A stretch of DNA of 64,000 nucleotides from Hydractinia symbiolongicarpus (GCF_029227915.1 NC_079880.1:188001-252000), one strand, 5' to 3'. Numbered from the stretch's first letter, positions 12,130 through 26,500 are shown. The notes: generated by a model not told the origin, from the letters alone. Translations and numbers: made by a program.

Positions 12130-15100
12130 TTAAGAATTTAGATGAAGAAGTCATTCTTTACTGTGGGACCAATCCTAGCCGTTATCGCGCGCTGAAGAAA
12201 TAGCGACAGTTTCAAAAACTACATTTCATTGGCTTTCTAACAGTATCAATCCGTTTGAGTTACAAAGGTTGAGTCACATATTCGTACCAACATGTACTTC
12301 GTGCTATTTTCCGGTATTACTAGGTTGTATGGCTTCTACCAGTGAAACGACTGACTGTGGGACTTAATTGAACTGATTATGGACTGTGACCTTAAAATGT
12401 TATAAGTGAGACAAGAGTACTCCAAGAAATGACATTCTTTTTAATTTGACATGATTGCCGGAACTCAGCGATTACACTGGGCGCTGTGGTAGCGCTTCAT
12501 TTAAGAATTTTGATAAATAAGTCATTCTTAACTGTGGGACCAATCCTATCCGTTATCGCGCGCTGAAGAAATAGCGACAGTTTCAAAAACTACATTTCAT
12601 TGACTTTCTAAGAGCATCAATCCGTTTGAGTTAGAACGGTTGAGTCACATATTCGTACCAACATGTATTTCGTGATATTTTTCGGGTACTACTAGGTTGC
12701 ATCGCTGTTAACAATGAAATGATTGACTGTGGGACTTAATTGAAACAAACTTTGAACTGTAACCTAATAAATGTGATAAATGAGAAAATTGGACTCCAAG
12801 AAATAACATTCTTCTCAATTTGACATGATTGCCGGAACTCAGCAATTATACTGGGCGCTGTGGTAGCGCTTTATTAAAGAATTTAGATAAATAAGTCATT
12901 CTTTACTGTTAGACCAATCCTATCCGGTATCGCGCGCTGAAGAAATAGCGACAGTTTCAAAAACTACATTTTATTGTCTTTCTAACAGTGTCAGTCCGTT
13001 TGAGTTACAACGGTTGGGTCACATATTTGTACCAACATGTATTTAGCGATATTTTTTTTATATTACTAGGTTGCATCGCTTTTAACAATGAAACGATTGA
13101 CTGTGGTACTAAATTGAACTGATTTTGGACTATGACCTAATAAATGTGATAAATGAGAAAATTGGACTCTAAGAAATATCATTCTTCTCGATTTGACATG
13201 ATTGCCGAAACTCAGCGGTTACACTGGGCGCTCTGGTAGCGCTTCATTTAAGAATTTAGATAAACAAGTCATTCTTTACTGTGGGACCAATCCTAGCCGT
13301 TATCGCGCGCTGAAGAAATAGCGACAGTTTCAAAAACTACATTTCATTGGCTTTCTAACAGTATCAATCCGTTTGAGTTACAACGGTTGAGTCACATATT
13401 CGTACCAACATGTATTTCGTGATATTTTTTTCGGTACTTCTAGGTTTGTATGGCTTTTAACAGTGAAACGATTGACTGTGGGACTTAATTGAACTGATAA
13501 TGGACTGTGACCTTAAAAATGTTATAAGTGAGACAAGCGTACTCCAAGAAATGAGATTCTTTTTAATTTGTCATGATTGCCGGAACTCAGCGATTACACT
13601 GGCCGCTGTGGTAGCGCTTCATTTAAGAATTTTGATAAATAAGTCATTCTTAACTGTGGGACCAATCCTAGCCGTTATCGCGCGCTGAAGAAATAGCGAC
13701 AGTTTCAAAAACTACATTTCATTAACTTCCAAACGGTGTCAGTCCGTTTCAGTTACAACAGATGCGTCACATATTCGTACCAACAAAGTTAACCCACAGT
13801 TAAGATGCATTTAGCGATATTTTTGTCATATTACTAGGTTGCATCGCCTTTAACAGTGAAACGATTGACTGTGGGACTAAGTTAAACTGATTTTGGACTG
13901 TCACCTTATAAATGTTATAAGTGAGACAATTGGACTCCAAGAAGTAACATTCTTTCTAATTTGACATTATTGCCGGAACTCAGCGATTACACTAGGCGCT
14001 GTGGTAGCGCTTCATTTAAGAATTTAGATAAAGAAGTCATTCTTTACTGTGGGACCAATCCTAGCCGTTATCGCGCGCTGAAGAAATAGCGACAGTTTCA
14101 AAAACTACATTTCATTGGCTTTCTAACAGTATCAATCCGTTTGAGTTACAACGGTTGAGTCACATATTCGTACCAACATGTACTTCGTGCTATTTTCCGG
14201 TATTACTAGGTTGTATGGCTTCTACCAGTGAAACGACTGACTGTGGGACTTAATTGAACTGATTATGGACTGTGACCTTAAAATGTTATAAGTGAGACAA
14301 GAGTACTCCAAGAAATGACATTCTTTTTAATTTGACATGATTGCCGGAACTCAGCGATTACACTGGGCGCTGTGGTAGCGCTTCATTTAAGAATTTTGAT
14401 AAATAAGTCATTCTTAACTGTGGGACAAATCCTATCCGTTATCGCGCGCTGAAGAAATAGCGACAGTTTCAAAAACTACATTTCATTGACTTTCTAAGAG
14501 CATCAATCCGTTTGAGTTAGAACGGTTGAGTCACATATTCGTACCAACATGTATTTCGTGATATTTTTCGGGTACTACTAGGTTGCATCGCTGTTAACAA
14601 TGAAATGATTGACTGTGGGACTTAATTGAAACAAACTTTGGACTGTAACCTAATAAATGTGATAAATGAGAAAATTGGACTCCAAGAAATAACATTCTTC
14701 TCAATTTGACATGATTGCCGGAACTAAGCAATTATACTGGGCGCTGTGGTAGCGCTTTATTAAAGAATTTAGATAAATAAGTCATTCTTTACTGTGAGAC
14801 CAATCCTATCCGGTATCGCGCGCTGAAGAAATAGCGACAGTTTCAAAAACTACATTTTATTGTCTTTCTAACAGTGTCAGTCCGTTTGAGTTACAACGGT
14901 TGAGTCACATATTCGTACCAACATGTATTTCGTGATATTTTTTTCGGTACTGCTAGGTTTGTATGGCTTTTAACAGTGAAACGATTGACTGTGGGACTTA
15001 ATTGAACTGATAATGGACTGTGACCTTAAAAATGTTATAAGTGAGACAAGCGTACTCCAAGAAATGAGATTCTTTTTAATTTGTCATGATTGCCGGAACT

Positions 15101-15200
15101 CAGCGATTACACTGGCCGCTGTGGTAGCGCTTCATTTAAGAATTTTGATAAATAAGTCATTCTTAACTGTGGGACCAATCCTAGCCGTTATCGCGCGCTG
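12130..15200 (+). repeat. Five-monomer duplication (offset 1,886 then 1,513 bp)
   Basis: GGCTTCTACCAGTGAAACGAC occurs at 12,331 and again at 14,217 (offset 1,886 bp, five monomers plus about 20 bp). The shared block runs from about 12,130-13,000 to about 14,016-14,890. Near 14,890-14,905 the offset drops by one monomer, so 13,500-13,690 matches 15,013-15,200 at 1,513 bp. The switch lies in GTTTGAGTTACAACGGTTG, where the downstream copy passes from one monomer type to the next, so one monomer is missing from the second copy. The extra 20 bp is the insertion at 13,786-13,805. Confidence 0.85.
13786..13805. other. 20-bp insertion resembling an inverted satellite fragment
   Basis: Other monomers read CCAACA followed directly by TGTATTTAGCG. 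Here 20 bases (13,786-13,805) lie between CAACA and TGCATTTAGCG. The insert contains CCCACAGTTAAGA, the exact reverse complement of TCTTAACTGTGGG, which is present in normal orientation at about 13,647-13,659 in the same neighbourhood. The other inserted bases (AAGTTAA) do not have an obvious source. This fits an insertion copied from the opposite strand during repair or replication. It occurs once in the window. Confidence 0.8.
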
Positions 15201-17650
15201 AATAAATAGCGACAGTTTCAAAAACTACATTTCTTTGACTTTCTAAGAATATCAATCCGTTTGAGTAACAGCGGTTGAGTCACATATTCGTACCAACATG
15301 TATTTCGTGATATTTTTTTCGGTACTGCTAGGTTTGTATGGCTTTTAAAAGTGAAACGATCGACTGTGGCACTTAATTGAACTGATTATGGACTGTGACC
15401 TTATAAATGTTAAAGTGAGACAATTGGACTCAAAGAAATAACATTCTTCCTAATTTGACATGATTGCCGAAACTCAGCGATTACGCTGGGTGCTGTGGCA
15501 GCGCTTCAATTAAAAATTTAGATAAAAAAGTCACTCTTTACTGTGGGGCCAATCTTAGCCGTTATTGCGCGTTGAAGAATTAGTGACAGTTTCAAAAACT
15601 GAATTTCATTGACTTTTTAACGGAGCAAGTCCTTTTGAGTTACAACGGTTGGGTCACCTATTCGTACCAACATGTGTTTAGCGATATTTTTCTGATACTA
15701 CTAGGTTGCATCGCTTTTAACAATGAAACGATGGACTGTGGGACTTAATTGAACTACCTTTGGACTGTGACCTGATAAATGTGATAAATGAGACAATTGG
15801 ACTACAAGAAATACATTCTTCTTAATTTGACGGGATTGCCGAAACTCAGCGATTACACGGGGCGCTGTGGTACCGCTACATTTAAAAATTTAGATAAATA
15901 AGTCATTCTTTACTGTGGGACCAATCCTATCCGTTATCGCAAGCTGAAGAAATAGCGACAGTTTCAAAAACTACATTTCTTTGACTTTCTAAGAATATCA
16001 ATCCGTTTGAGTAACAGCGGTTGAGTCACATATTCGTACCAACATGTATTTAACAATATATTTTTTGATATTACTAGGTTGCATCGCTTTTAACAATGAA
16101 ACGATTGACTGTGGGACTAAATTGAACAAACTTTTGACTATGACCTAATAAATGTGATAAATGAGAAAATTGGACTCTAAGAAATAACATTCTTCTCAAT
16201 TTGACATGATTGCAGAAACTCAGCGGTTACACTGGGCGCTGTGGTAGCACTTCATTTAAGAATTTAGATAAATAAGTCATGCTTTACTGTGGGACCAATC
16301 CTAGCCGTTTTCGCGCGCTGAAGAAATAGCGACAGTTTCAAAAACTACATTTCATTGGCTTTCTAACAGTATCAATCCGTTTGAGTTACAACGGTTGAGT
16401 CACATATTCGTACCAACATGTATTCGTGCTATTTACGGTATTACTAGGTTGTATGGCTTTTACCAGTGAAACGATTGAATGTGGGACTTAATTGAACTGA
16501 TTATGGATTGTGACATTAAAAATGTTGTTAGTGAGACAAGCGGACTCCAAGAAATAACATTCCTTTTAATTTGACATGATTGCCGGAACTCAGCGATTAC
16601 ATTGGGCACTGTGGTAGCGCTTCATTTAAGAATTTAGATAAATAAGTCATTCTTTACTGTGGGACCAATCCTAGCCGTTATCGCGCGCTGAAGAAATAGC
16701 GACAGTTTCAAAAGCTACATTTCATTGGCTTTCTAATAGTGTCAATCCGTTTGAGTTACAACGGTTGAGTCACATATTCGTACCAACATGTATTCGTGCT
16801 ATTTACCGGTATTACTAGGTTGTATGGCTTTTACCAGTGAAACGATTGACTGTGGCACTTAATTGAACTGATTATGGATTGTGACCTTAAAAATGTTATT
16901 AGTGAGACAAGCGGACTCCAAGATATAACATTCCTTTCAATTTGACATGATTGCCGGAACTCAGCGATTACACTGGGCGCTGTGGTAGCGCTTCATTTAA
17001 GAATTTAGATAAATAAGTCATTCTTAACTGTGGGACCAATTCTAGCCGTTATCGCGCGCTGAAGAAATAGCGACAGTTTCAAAAACTACATTTCATTGAC
17101 TTTCTAAGAATATCAATCCGTTTGAGTAACAACGGTTGAGTCACATATTCGTACCAACATGTATTTCGTGATATTTTTTTCGGTACTGCTAGGTTTGTAT
17201 GTCTTTTAACAGTGAAACGATCGACTGTGGCACTTAATTGAACTGATAATGGACTGTGACCTTATAAATGTTAAAGTGAGACAATTGGACTCCAAGAAAT
17301 ACATTCTTCTTAATTTGACGGGATTGCCGGAACTCAGCAATTACACGGGGCGCTGTGGTACCGCTACATTTAAAAATTTAGATAAATAAGTCATTCTTTA
17401 CTGTGGGACCAATCCTAGCCGTTATCGCGCGCTGAAGAAATAGCGACAGTTTCAAAAACTACATTTCATTGACTTTCTAACGGTGTCAGTCCGTTTGAGT
17501 TACAACGGTTGGGTCACCTATTCGTACCAACATGTGTTAGCAATATTTTTCTGTTATTACTTGGTTGCATCGCTTTTAACAATGAAACGATTGACTGTGG
17601 GACTTAATTGAACTAACTTTGGACAGTGACCTGATAAATGTGATAAATGA
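15200..17650 (+). repeat. Mixed monomers with a 746-bp internal repeat
   Basis: TTCTAAGAATATCAATCCG with GAGTAACAGCGG appears at 15,241 and 15,987, 746 bp apart. The first GGTACCGCTACATTT monomers (type Q, with CACGGGGCGC) appear near 15,860. Type T monomers (AAGTCATGCTTTACTG) begin at about 16,275 and are repeated five monomers later at 18,134 (offset 1,859 bp). This region supplies most of the types reused in the next 15 kb. Confidence 0.75.
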
Positions 17651-17659
17651 GACAATTTG

Positions 17660-20230
17660 ACTCCAAGAAATAACATTCTTCTTAATTTGACATGATTGCC
17701 GAAACTCAGCGATTACACTGGGCGCTGTGGTAGCGCTTCATTTAAAAGTTTAGGTAAATAAGTCATTCTTTACTGTGGGACCAATCCTAGCCGTTATCGC
17801 GCGCTGAAGAAATAGCGACAGTTTCAAAAACAACATTTCATTGACTTTCCAACGGTATCAATCCACTTCAGTTACAACGGTTGGGTCACCTATTCGTACC
17901 AACATGTATTTAACGATATTTTTCTGTTATTACTAGGATGCATCGCTTTTAACAATGAAACGATTGACTGTGGGACTAAATTGAACAAACTTTGGACTAT
18001 GACCTAATAAATGTGATGAATGAGAAAATTGGACTCTAAGAAATAACATTCTTCTCAATTTGACATGATTGGCGAAACTCAGCGGTTACACTGGGCGCTG
18101 TGGTAGCGCTTCATTTAAGAATTTAGATAAATAAGTCATGCTTTACTGTGGGACCAATCCTAGCCGTTATCGCGCGCTGAAGAAATAGCGACAGTTTCAA
18201 AAACTACATTTCATTGGCTTTCTAACAGTATCAATCCGTTTGAGTTATAACGGTTGAGTCACATATTCGTACCAACATGTATTCGTGCTATTTTCCGGTA
18301 TTACTAGGTTGTATGCCTTTTACCAGTGAAACGATTGACTGTGGGACTTAATTGAACTGATTATGGATTGTGACCTTAAAAATGTTGTTAGTGAGACGAG
18401 TGGACTCCAATAAATAACATTCCTTTTAATTTGACATGATTGCCGGAACTCAGCGATTACATTGGGCACTGTGGTAGCGCTTCATTTAAGAATTTAGATA
18501 AATAAGTCATTCTTTACTGTGGGACCAATCCTAGCCGTTATTGCGCGCTGAAGAAATAGCGACAGTTTCAAAAGCTACATTTCATTGGCTTTCTAACAGT
18601 ATCAATCCGTTTGAGTTACAACGGTTGAGTCACATATTCGTACCAACATGTATTCGTGCTGTTTACCGGTATTACTAGGTTGTATGGCTTTTACCAGTGA
18701 AACGATTGACTGTGGGACTTAATTGAACTGATTATGGATTGTGACCTTAAAAATGTTATTAGTGAGACAAGCGGACTCCAAGAAATAACATTCCTTTCAA
18801 TTTGACATGATTGCCGGAACTCAGCGATTACACTGGGCGCTGTGGTAGCGCTTTATTTAAGAATTTAGATAAATAAGTCATTCTTAACTGTGGGACTAAT
18901 TCTAGCCGTTATCGCGCGCTGAAGAAATAGCGACAGTTTCAATAACTACATTTCATTGACTTTCTAAGAATATCAATCCGTTTGAGTAACAACGGTTGAG
19001 TCACATATTCGTACCAATATGTATTTCGTGATATTTTTTTCGGTACTGCTAGGTTTGTATGGCTTTTAACAGTTAAACAATCGACTGTGGCACTTAATTG
19101 AACTGATTATGGACTGTGTCCTTACAAATGTTAAAGTGAGACAATTGGACTCCAAGAAATAACATTCTTCCTAATTTGACATGATTGCCGAAACTCAGCG
19201 ATTACGCTGGGTGCTGTGGCAGCGCTTTAATTAAAAATTTAGATAAAAAAGACATTCTTTACTGTGGGGTCAATCTTAGCCGTTATTGCGCGTTGAAGAA
19301 TTAGTGACAGTTTCAAAAACTGCATTTCATTGACTTTTTAACGGTGTCAGTCCTTTTGAGTTACAACGGTTGGGTCACCTATTCGTACCAACATGTGTTT
19401 AGCGATATTTTTCTGATACTACTAGGTCGCATCGCTTTTAACAATGAAACGATGGACTGTGGGACTTAATTGAACTACCTTTGGACTGTGACCTGATAAA
19501 TGTGATAAATGAGACAATTGGACTACAAGAAATACATTCTTCTTAATTTGACGGGATTGCCGGAACTCAGCGATTACACGGGGCGCTGTGGTACCGCTAC
19601 ATTTAAAAATTTAGATAAATAAGTCATTCTTTACTGTGGGACCAATCCTAGCCGTTATCGCGCGCTGAAGAATTATCGACAGTTTCAAAAACTACATTTC
19701 ATTGACTTTCTAACGGTGTCAGTCCGTTTGAGTTACAACGGTTGGGTCACCTATTCGTACCAACATGTGTTAGCAATATTTTTCTGCTATTACTAGGTTG
19801 CATAGCTTTTAACAATGAAACGATTGACTGTGGGACTTAATTGAACTAACTTTGGCCTGTGACCTGATATATGTGATAAATGAGACAATTGGACTCTAAG
19901 AAATAACATTCTTCTTAATTTGACGGGATTTCCGAAACTCAGCGATTACACTGGGCGCTGCGGTAGCGCTTTAATTAAAAAATAAAGATAAAAAAGTCAT
20001 TCTTTACTGTTGGGCCAATCTTAGCCGTTATCGCGCGTTGAAGAATTAGTGACAGTTTCAAAAACTGCATTTCACTGACTTTTTAACGGTGTCAGTCCTT
20101 TTGAGTTACAACGGTTGGGTCACCTATTCGTACCAACATGTGTTTAGCGATATTTTTCTGATACTACTAGATTGCATCGCTTTTAACAATGAAACGATGG
20201 ACTGTGGGACTTAATTGAACTACCTTTGGA
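17660..20230 (+). repeat. Seven-monomer block, partly recopied at about 20.27 kb
   Basis: AAAAGTTTAGG at 17,744 and 20,351, and AAGTCATGC at 18,134 and 20,741, give an offset of 2,607 bp (seven monomers). After about 18,470, matched to about 21,110, the offset becomes 2,236 bp (TTTCTAAGAATATC at 18,961 and 21,197). One monomer of the left copy (the one with AAAAGCTACATTTC followed by CCTTTCAATTTG) is therefore absent from the right copy. The switch lies in the shared stretch CATTTAAGAATTTAGATAAA. Confidence 0.8.
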
Positions 20231-23200
20231 CTGTGACCTTAAAAATGTTATAAGTGAGACAAGTGGACTCCAAGAAATAACATTCTTCTTAATTTGACAT
20301 GATTGCCGAAACTCAGCGATTACACTGGGCGCTGTGGTAGCGCTTCATTTAAAAGTTTAGGTAAATAAGTCATTCTTTACTGTGGGACCAATCCTAGCCG
20401 TTATCGCGCGCTGAAGAAATAGCGACAGTTTCAAAAAATACATTTCATTGACTTTCCAACGGTATCAATCCACTTCAGTTACAACGGTTGGGTCACCTAT
20501 TCGTACCAACATGTATTTAACGATATTTTTCTGTTATTACTAGGATGCATCGCTTTTAACAATGAAACGATTGACTGTGGGACTAAATTGAACAAACTTT
20601 GGACTATGACCTAATAAATGTGATGAATGAGAAAATTGGACTCTAAGAAATAACATTCTTCTCAATTTGACATGATTGGCGAAACTCAGCGGTCACACTG
20701 GGCGCTGTGGTAGCGCTTCATTTAAGAATTTAGATAAATAAGTCATGCTTTACTGTGGGACCAATCCTAGCCGTTATCGCGCGCTGAAGAAATAGCGACA
20801 GTTTCAAAAACTACATTTCATTGGCTTTCTAACAGTATCAATCCGTTTGAGTTACAACGGTTGAGTCACATATTCGTACCAACATGTATTCGTGCTATTT
20901 TCCGGTATTACTAGGTTGTATGGCTTTTACCAGTGAAACGATTGACTGTGGGACTTAATTGAACTGATTATGGATTGTGACCTTAAAAATGTTGTTAGTG
21001 AGACAAGTGGACTCCAAGAAATAACATTCCTTTTAATTTGACATGATTGCCGGAACTCAGCGATTACATTGGGCACTGTGGTAGCGCTTCATTTAAGAAT
21101 TTAGATAAATAAGTCATTCTTAACTGTGGGACTAATTCTAGCCGTTATCGCGCGCTGAAGAAATAGCGACAGTTTCAAAAACTACATTTCATTGACTTTC
21201 TAAGAATATCAATCCGTTTGAGTAACAACGGTTGAGTCACATATTCGTACCAATATGTATTTCGTGATATTTTTTTCGGTACTGCTAGGTTTGTATGGCT
21301 TTTAACAGTTAAACAATCGACTGTGGCACTTAATTGAACTGATTATGGACTGTGACCTTATAAATGTTAAAGTGAGACAATTGGACTCCAAGAAATAACA
21401 TTCTTCCTAATTTGACATGATTGCCGAAACTCAGCGATTACGCTGGGTGCTGTGGCAGCGCTTCAATTAAAATTTTAGATAAAAAAGACATTCTTTACTG
21501 TGGGGCCAATCTTAGCCGTTATTGCGCGTTGAAGAATTAGTGACAGTTTCAAAAACTGCATTTCATTGACTTTTTAACGGTGTCAGTCCTTTTGAGTTAC
21601 AACGGTTGGGTCACCTATTCGTACCAACATGTGTTTAGCGATATTTTTCTGATACTACTAGGTTGCATCGCTTTTAACAATGAAACGATGGACTGTGGGA
21701 CTTAATTGAACTACCTTTGGACTGTGACCTGATAAATGTGATAAATGAGACAATTGGACTACAAGAAATACATTCTTCTTAATTTGACGGGATTGCCGGA
21801 ACTCAGCGAATACACGGGGCGCTGTGGTACCGCTACATTTAAAAATTTAGATAAATAAGTCATTCTTTACTGTGGGACCAATCCTAGCCGTTATCGCGCG
21901 CTGAAGAATTATCGACAGTTTCAAAAACTACATTTCATTGACTTTCTAACGGTGTCAGTCCGTTTGAGTTACAACGGTTGGGTCACCTATTCGTACCAAC
22001 ATGTGTTAGCAATATTTTTCTGTTATTACTAGGTTGCATAGCTTTTAACAATGAAACGATTGACTGTGGGACTTAATTGAACTAACTTTGGCCTGTGACC
22101 TGATATATGTGATAAATGAGACAATTGGACTCTAAGAAATAAAATTCTTCTTAATTTGACGGGATTTCCGAAACTCAGCGATTACACTGGGCGCTGCGGT
22201 AGCGCTTTAATTAAAAAATAAAGATAAAAAAGTCATTCTTTACTGTTGGGCCAATCTTAGCCGTTATCGCGCGTTGAAGAATTAGTGACAGTTTCAAAAA
22301 CTGCATTTCATTGACTTTTTAACGGTGTCAGTCCTTTTGAGTTACAACGGTTGGGTCACCTATTCGTACCAACATGTGTTTAGCGATATTTTTCTGATAC
22401 TACTAGGTTGCATCGCTTTTAACAATGAAACGATGGACTGTGGGACTTAATTGAACTACCTTTGGACTGTGACCTGATAAATGTGATAAATGAGACAATT
22501 GGACTCCAAGAAATACATTCTTCTTAATTTGACGGGATTGCCGGAACTCAGCGATTACACGGGGCGCTGTGGTACCGCTACATTTATAAATTTAGATAAA
22601 TAAGTCATTCTTTACTGTGGGACCAATCCTAGCCGTTGTCGCTTGCTGAAGAATTATCGACAGTTTCAAAAACTACATTTCATTGACTTTCTAACGGTGT
22701 CAGTCCGTTTGAGTTACAACGGTTGGGTCACCTCTTCGTACCTACATGTGTTAGCAATATTTTTCTGTTATTACTAGGTTGCATCGCTTTTAACAATGAA
22801 ACGATTGACTGTGGGACTTAATTGAACTAACTTTGGACAGTGACCTGATAAATGTGATAAATGAGACAATTTGACTCCAAGAAATAACATTCTTCTTAAT
22901 TTGACATGATTGCCGAAACTCAGCGATTACACTGGGCGCTGTGGTAGCGCTTCATTTAAAAGTTTAGGTAAATAAGTCATTCTTTACTGTGGGACCAATC
23001 CTAGCCGTTATCGCGCGCTGAAGAAATAGCGACAGTTTCAAAAACTACATTTCATTGACTTTCCAACGGTATCAATCCACTTCAGTTACAACGGTTGGGT
23101 CACCTATTCGTACCAACATGTATTTAACGATATTTTTCTGTTATTATTAGGTTACATCGCTTTTAACAATGAAGCGATTGACTGTGGGACTTAATTGAAC

Positions 23201-23582
23201 TAACTTTGGACTATGACCTGATATATGTGATAAATGAGACAATTGCACTCTAAGAAATAACATTCTTCTTAATTTGACGGGATTTCCGAAACTCAGCGAT
23301 TACACTGGGCGCTGTGGTAGCGCTTCATTTAAGAATTTAGATAATTAAGTCATTCTTTACTGTGGTACCAATCCTAGCCGTTATTGCACGCTGAAGAAAT
23401 AGCGACAGTTTCAAAAACTACATTTCATTGGCTTTCTAATAGTATCAGTCCGTTTAAGTTACACCGGTTGAGTCACATATTCGTACCAACATGTATTTCG
23501 TGCTATTTTCCGGTAATACTAGGTTGTATGGCTTTTACCAGTGAAACAATTGACTGTGGGACTTAATTGAACTGATTATGAA
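20231..23582 (+). repeat. Nine-monomer higher-order repeat, copy 1 (3,352 bp)
   Basis: This block is followed immediately by a second copy at an offset of 3,352 bp. The left edge is visible: bases up to about 20,230 are type Q (CTACCTTTGGACTGTGACC) and the sequence then changes to CTTAAAAATGTTATAAGTG, which in the next copy is preceded by GATTATGAACTGTGACC. The unit contains types S (AAAAGTTTAGG), T, U (CATTGGGCACTG), W (TTCTAAGAATATC), X (CTGGGTGCTGTGGCAGCGC), Q, R (GTGTTAGCAATATT) and V (CACGCTGAAGAAATAG with TTCTAATAGTATC). Confidence 0.9.
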
Positions 23583-26500
23583 CTGTGACCTTAAAAATGT
23601 TATAAGTGAGACAAGTGGACTCCAAGAAATAACATTCTTCTTAATTTGACATGATTGCCGAAACTCAGCGATTACACTGGGCGCTGTGGTAGCGCTTCAT
23701 TTAAAAGTTTAGGTAAATAAGTCATTCTTTACTGTGGGACCAATCCTAGCCGTTATCGCGCGCTGAAGAAATAGCGACAGTTTCAAAAAATACATTTCAT
23801 TGACTTTCCAACGGTATCAATCCACTTCAGTTACAACGGTTGGGTCACCTATTCGTACCAACATGTATTTAACGATATTTTTCTGTTATTACTAGGATGC
23901 ATCGCTTTTAACAATGAAACGATTGACTGTGGGACTAAATTGAACAAACCTTGGACTATGACCTAATAAATGTGATGAATGAGAAAATTGGACTCTAAGA
24001 AATAACATTCTTCTCAATTTGACATGATTGGCGAAACTCAGCGGTCACACTGGGCGCTGTGGTAGCGCTTCATTTAAGAATTTAGATAAATAAGTCAAGC
24101 TTTACTGTGGGACCAATCCTAGCCGTTATCGCGCGCTGAAGAAATAGCGACAGTTTCAAAAACTACATTTCATTGGCTTTCTAACAGTATCAATCCGTTT
24201 GAGTTACAACGGTTGAGTCACATATTCGTACCAACATGTATTCGTGCTATTTTCCGGTATTACTAGGTTGTATGGCTTTTACCAGTGAAACGATTGACTG
24301 TGGGACTTAATTGAACTGATTATGGATTGTGACCTTAAAAATGTTGTTAGTGAGACAAGTGGACTCCAAGAAATAACATTCCTTTTAATTTGACATGATT
24401 GCCGGAACTCAGCGATTACATTGGGCACTGTGGTAGCGCTTCATTTAAGAATTTAGATAAATAAGTCATTCTTAACTGTGGGACTAATTCTAGCCGTTAT
24501 CGCGCGCTGAAGAAATAGCGACAGTTTCAAAAACTACATTTCATTGACTTTCTAAGAATATCAATCCGTTTGAGTAACAACGGTTGAGTCACATATTCGT
24601 ACCAATATGTATTTCGTGATATTTTTTTCGGTACTGCTAGGTTTGTATGGCTTTTAACAGTTAAACAATCGACTGTGGCACTTAATTGAACTGATTATGG
24701 ACTGTGACCTTATAAATGTTAAAGTGAGACAATTGGACTCCAAGAAATAACATTCTTCCTAATTTGACATGATTGCCGAAACTCAGCGATTACGCTGGGT
24801 GCTGTGGCAGCGCTTCAATTAAAATTTTAGATAAAAAAGACATTCTTTACTGTGGGGCCAATCTTAGCCGTTATTGCGCGTTGAAGAATTAGTGACAGTT
24901 TCAAAAACTGCATTTCATTGACTTTTTAACGGTGTCAGTCCTTTTGAGTTACAACGGTTGGGTCACCTATTCGTACCAACATGTGTTTAGCGATATTTTT
25001 CTGATACTACTAGGTTGCATCGCTTTTAACAATGAAACGATGGACTGTGGGACTTAATTGAACTACCTTTGGACTGTGACCTGATAAATGTGATAAATGA
25101 GACAATTGGACTACAAGAAATACATTCTTCTTAATTTGACGGGATTGCCGGAACTCAGCGAATACACGGGGCGCTGTGGTACCGCTACATTTAAAAATTT
25201 AGATAAATAAGTCATTCTTTACTGTGGGACCAATCCTAGCCGTTATCGCGCGCTGAAGAATTATCGACAGTTTCAAAAACTACATTTCATTGACTTTCTA
25301 ACGGTGTCAGTCCGTTTGAGTTACAACGGTTGGGTCACCTATTCGTACCAACATGTGTTAGCAATATTTTTCTGTTATTACTAGGTTGCATAGCTTTTAA
25401 CAATGAAACGATTGACTGTGGGACTTAATTGAACTAACTTTGGCCTGTGACCTGATATATGTGATAAATGAGACAATTGGACTCTAAGAAATAACATTCT
25501 TCTTAATTTGACGGGATTTCCGAAACTCAGCGATTACACTGGGCGCTGCGGTAGCGCTTTAATTAAAAAATAAAGATAAAAAAGTCATTCTTTACTGTTG
25601 GGCCAATCTTAGCCGTTATCGCGCGTTGAAGAATTAGTGACAGTTTCAAAAACTGCATTTCATTGACTTTTTAACGGTGTCAGTCCTTTTGAGTTACAAC
25701 GGTTGGGTCACCTATTCGTACCAACATGTGTTTAGCGATATTTTTCTGATACTACTAGGTTGCATCGCTTTTAACAATGAAACGATGGACTGTGGGACTT
25801 AATTGAACTACCTTTGGACTGTGACCTGATAAATGTGATAAATGAGACAATTGGACTCCAAGAAATACATTCTTCTTAATTTGACGGGATTGCCGGAACT
25901 CAGCGATTACACGGGGCGCTGTGGTACCGCTACATTTAAAAATTTAGATAAATAAGTCATTCTTTACTGTGGGACCAATCCTAGCCGTTGTCGTTGCTGA
26001 AGAATTATCGACAGTTTCAAAAACTACATTTCATTGACTTTCTAACGGTGTCAGTCCGTTTGAGTTACAACGGTTGGGTCACCTCTTCGTACCTACATGT
26101 GTTAGCAATATTTTTCTGTTATTACTAGGTTGCATCGCTTTTAACAATGAAACGATTGACTGTGGGACTTAATTGAACTAACTTTGGACAGTGACCTGAT
26201 AAATGTGATAAATGAGACAATTTGACTCCAAGAAATAACATTCTTCTTAATTTGACATGATTGCCGAAACTCAGCGATTACACTGGGCGCTGTGGTAGCG
26301 CTTCATTTAAAAGTTTAGGTAAATAAGTCATTCTTTACTGTGGGACCAATCCTAGCCGTTATCGCGCGCTGAAGAAATAGCGACAGTTTCAAAAACTACA
26401 TTTCATTGACTTTCCAACGGTATCAATCCACTTCAGTTACAACGGTTGGGTCACCTATTCGTACCAACATGTATTTAACGATATTTTTCTGTTATTATTA

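Noticed and set aside
13786-13805. Transposon footprint or target-site duplication.
   Set aside because: There is no flanking direct repeat of the expected kind and most of the insert matches inverted satellite sequence, so template-switch repair is simpler.
18000-18035. Hammerhead ribozyme core (GTGATGAATGAGAAAA resembles CTGATGA...GAAA).
   Set aside because: The first core base differs, there is no room for stem II, and no flanking stems pair. Most monomers lack even this resemblance.
23384-23566. Recurring plus-strand 60-codon frame in V-type monomers (also at 26,735, 28,969, 31,950, 37,164, 40,519, 43,125, 48,336, 57,650, 59,885).
   Set aside because: It is a by-product of the V monomer type. 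No promoter, no known family, and most other monomer types interrupt it.
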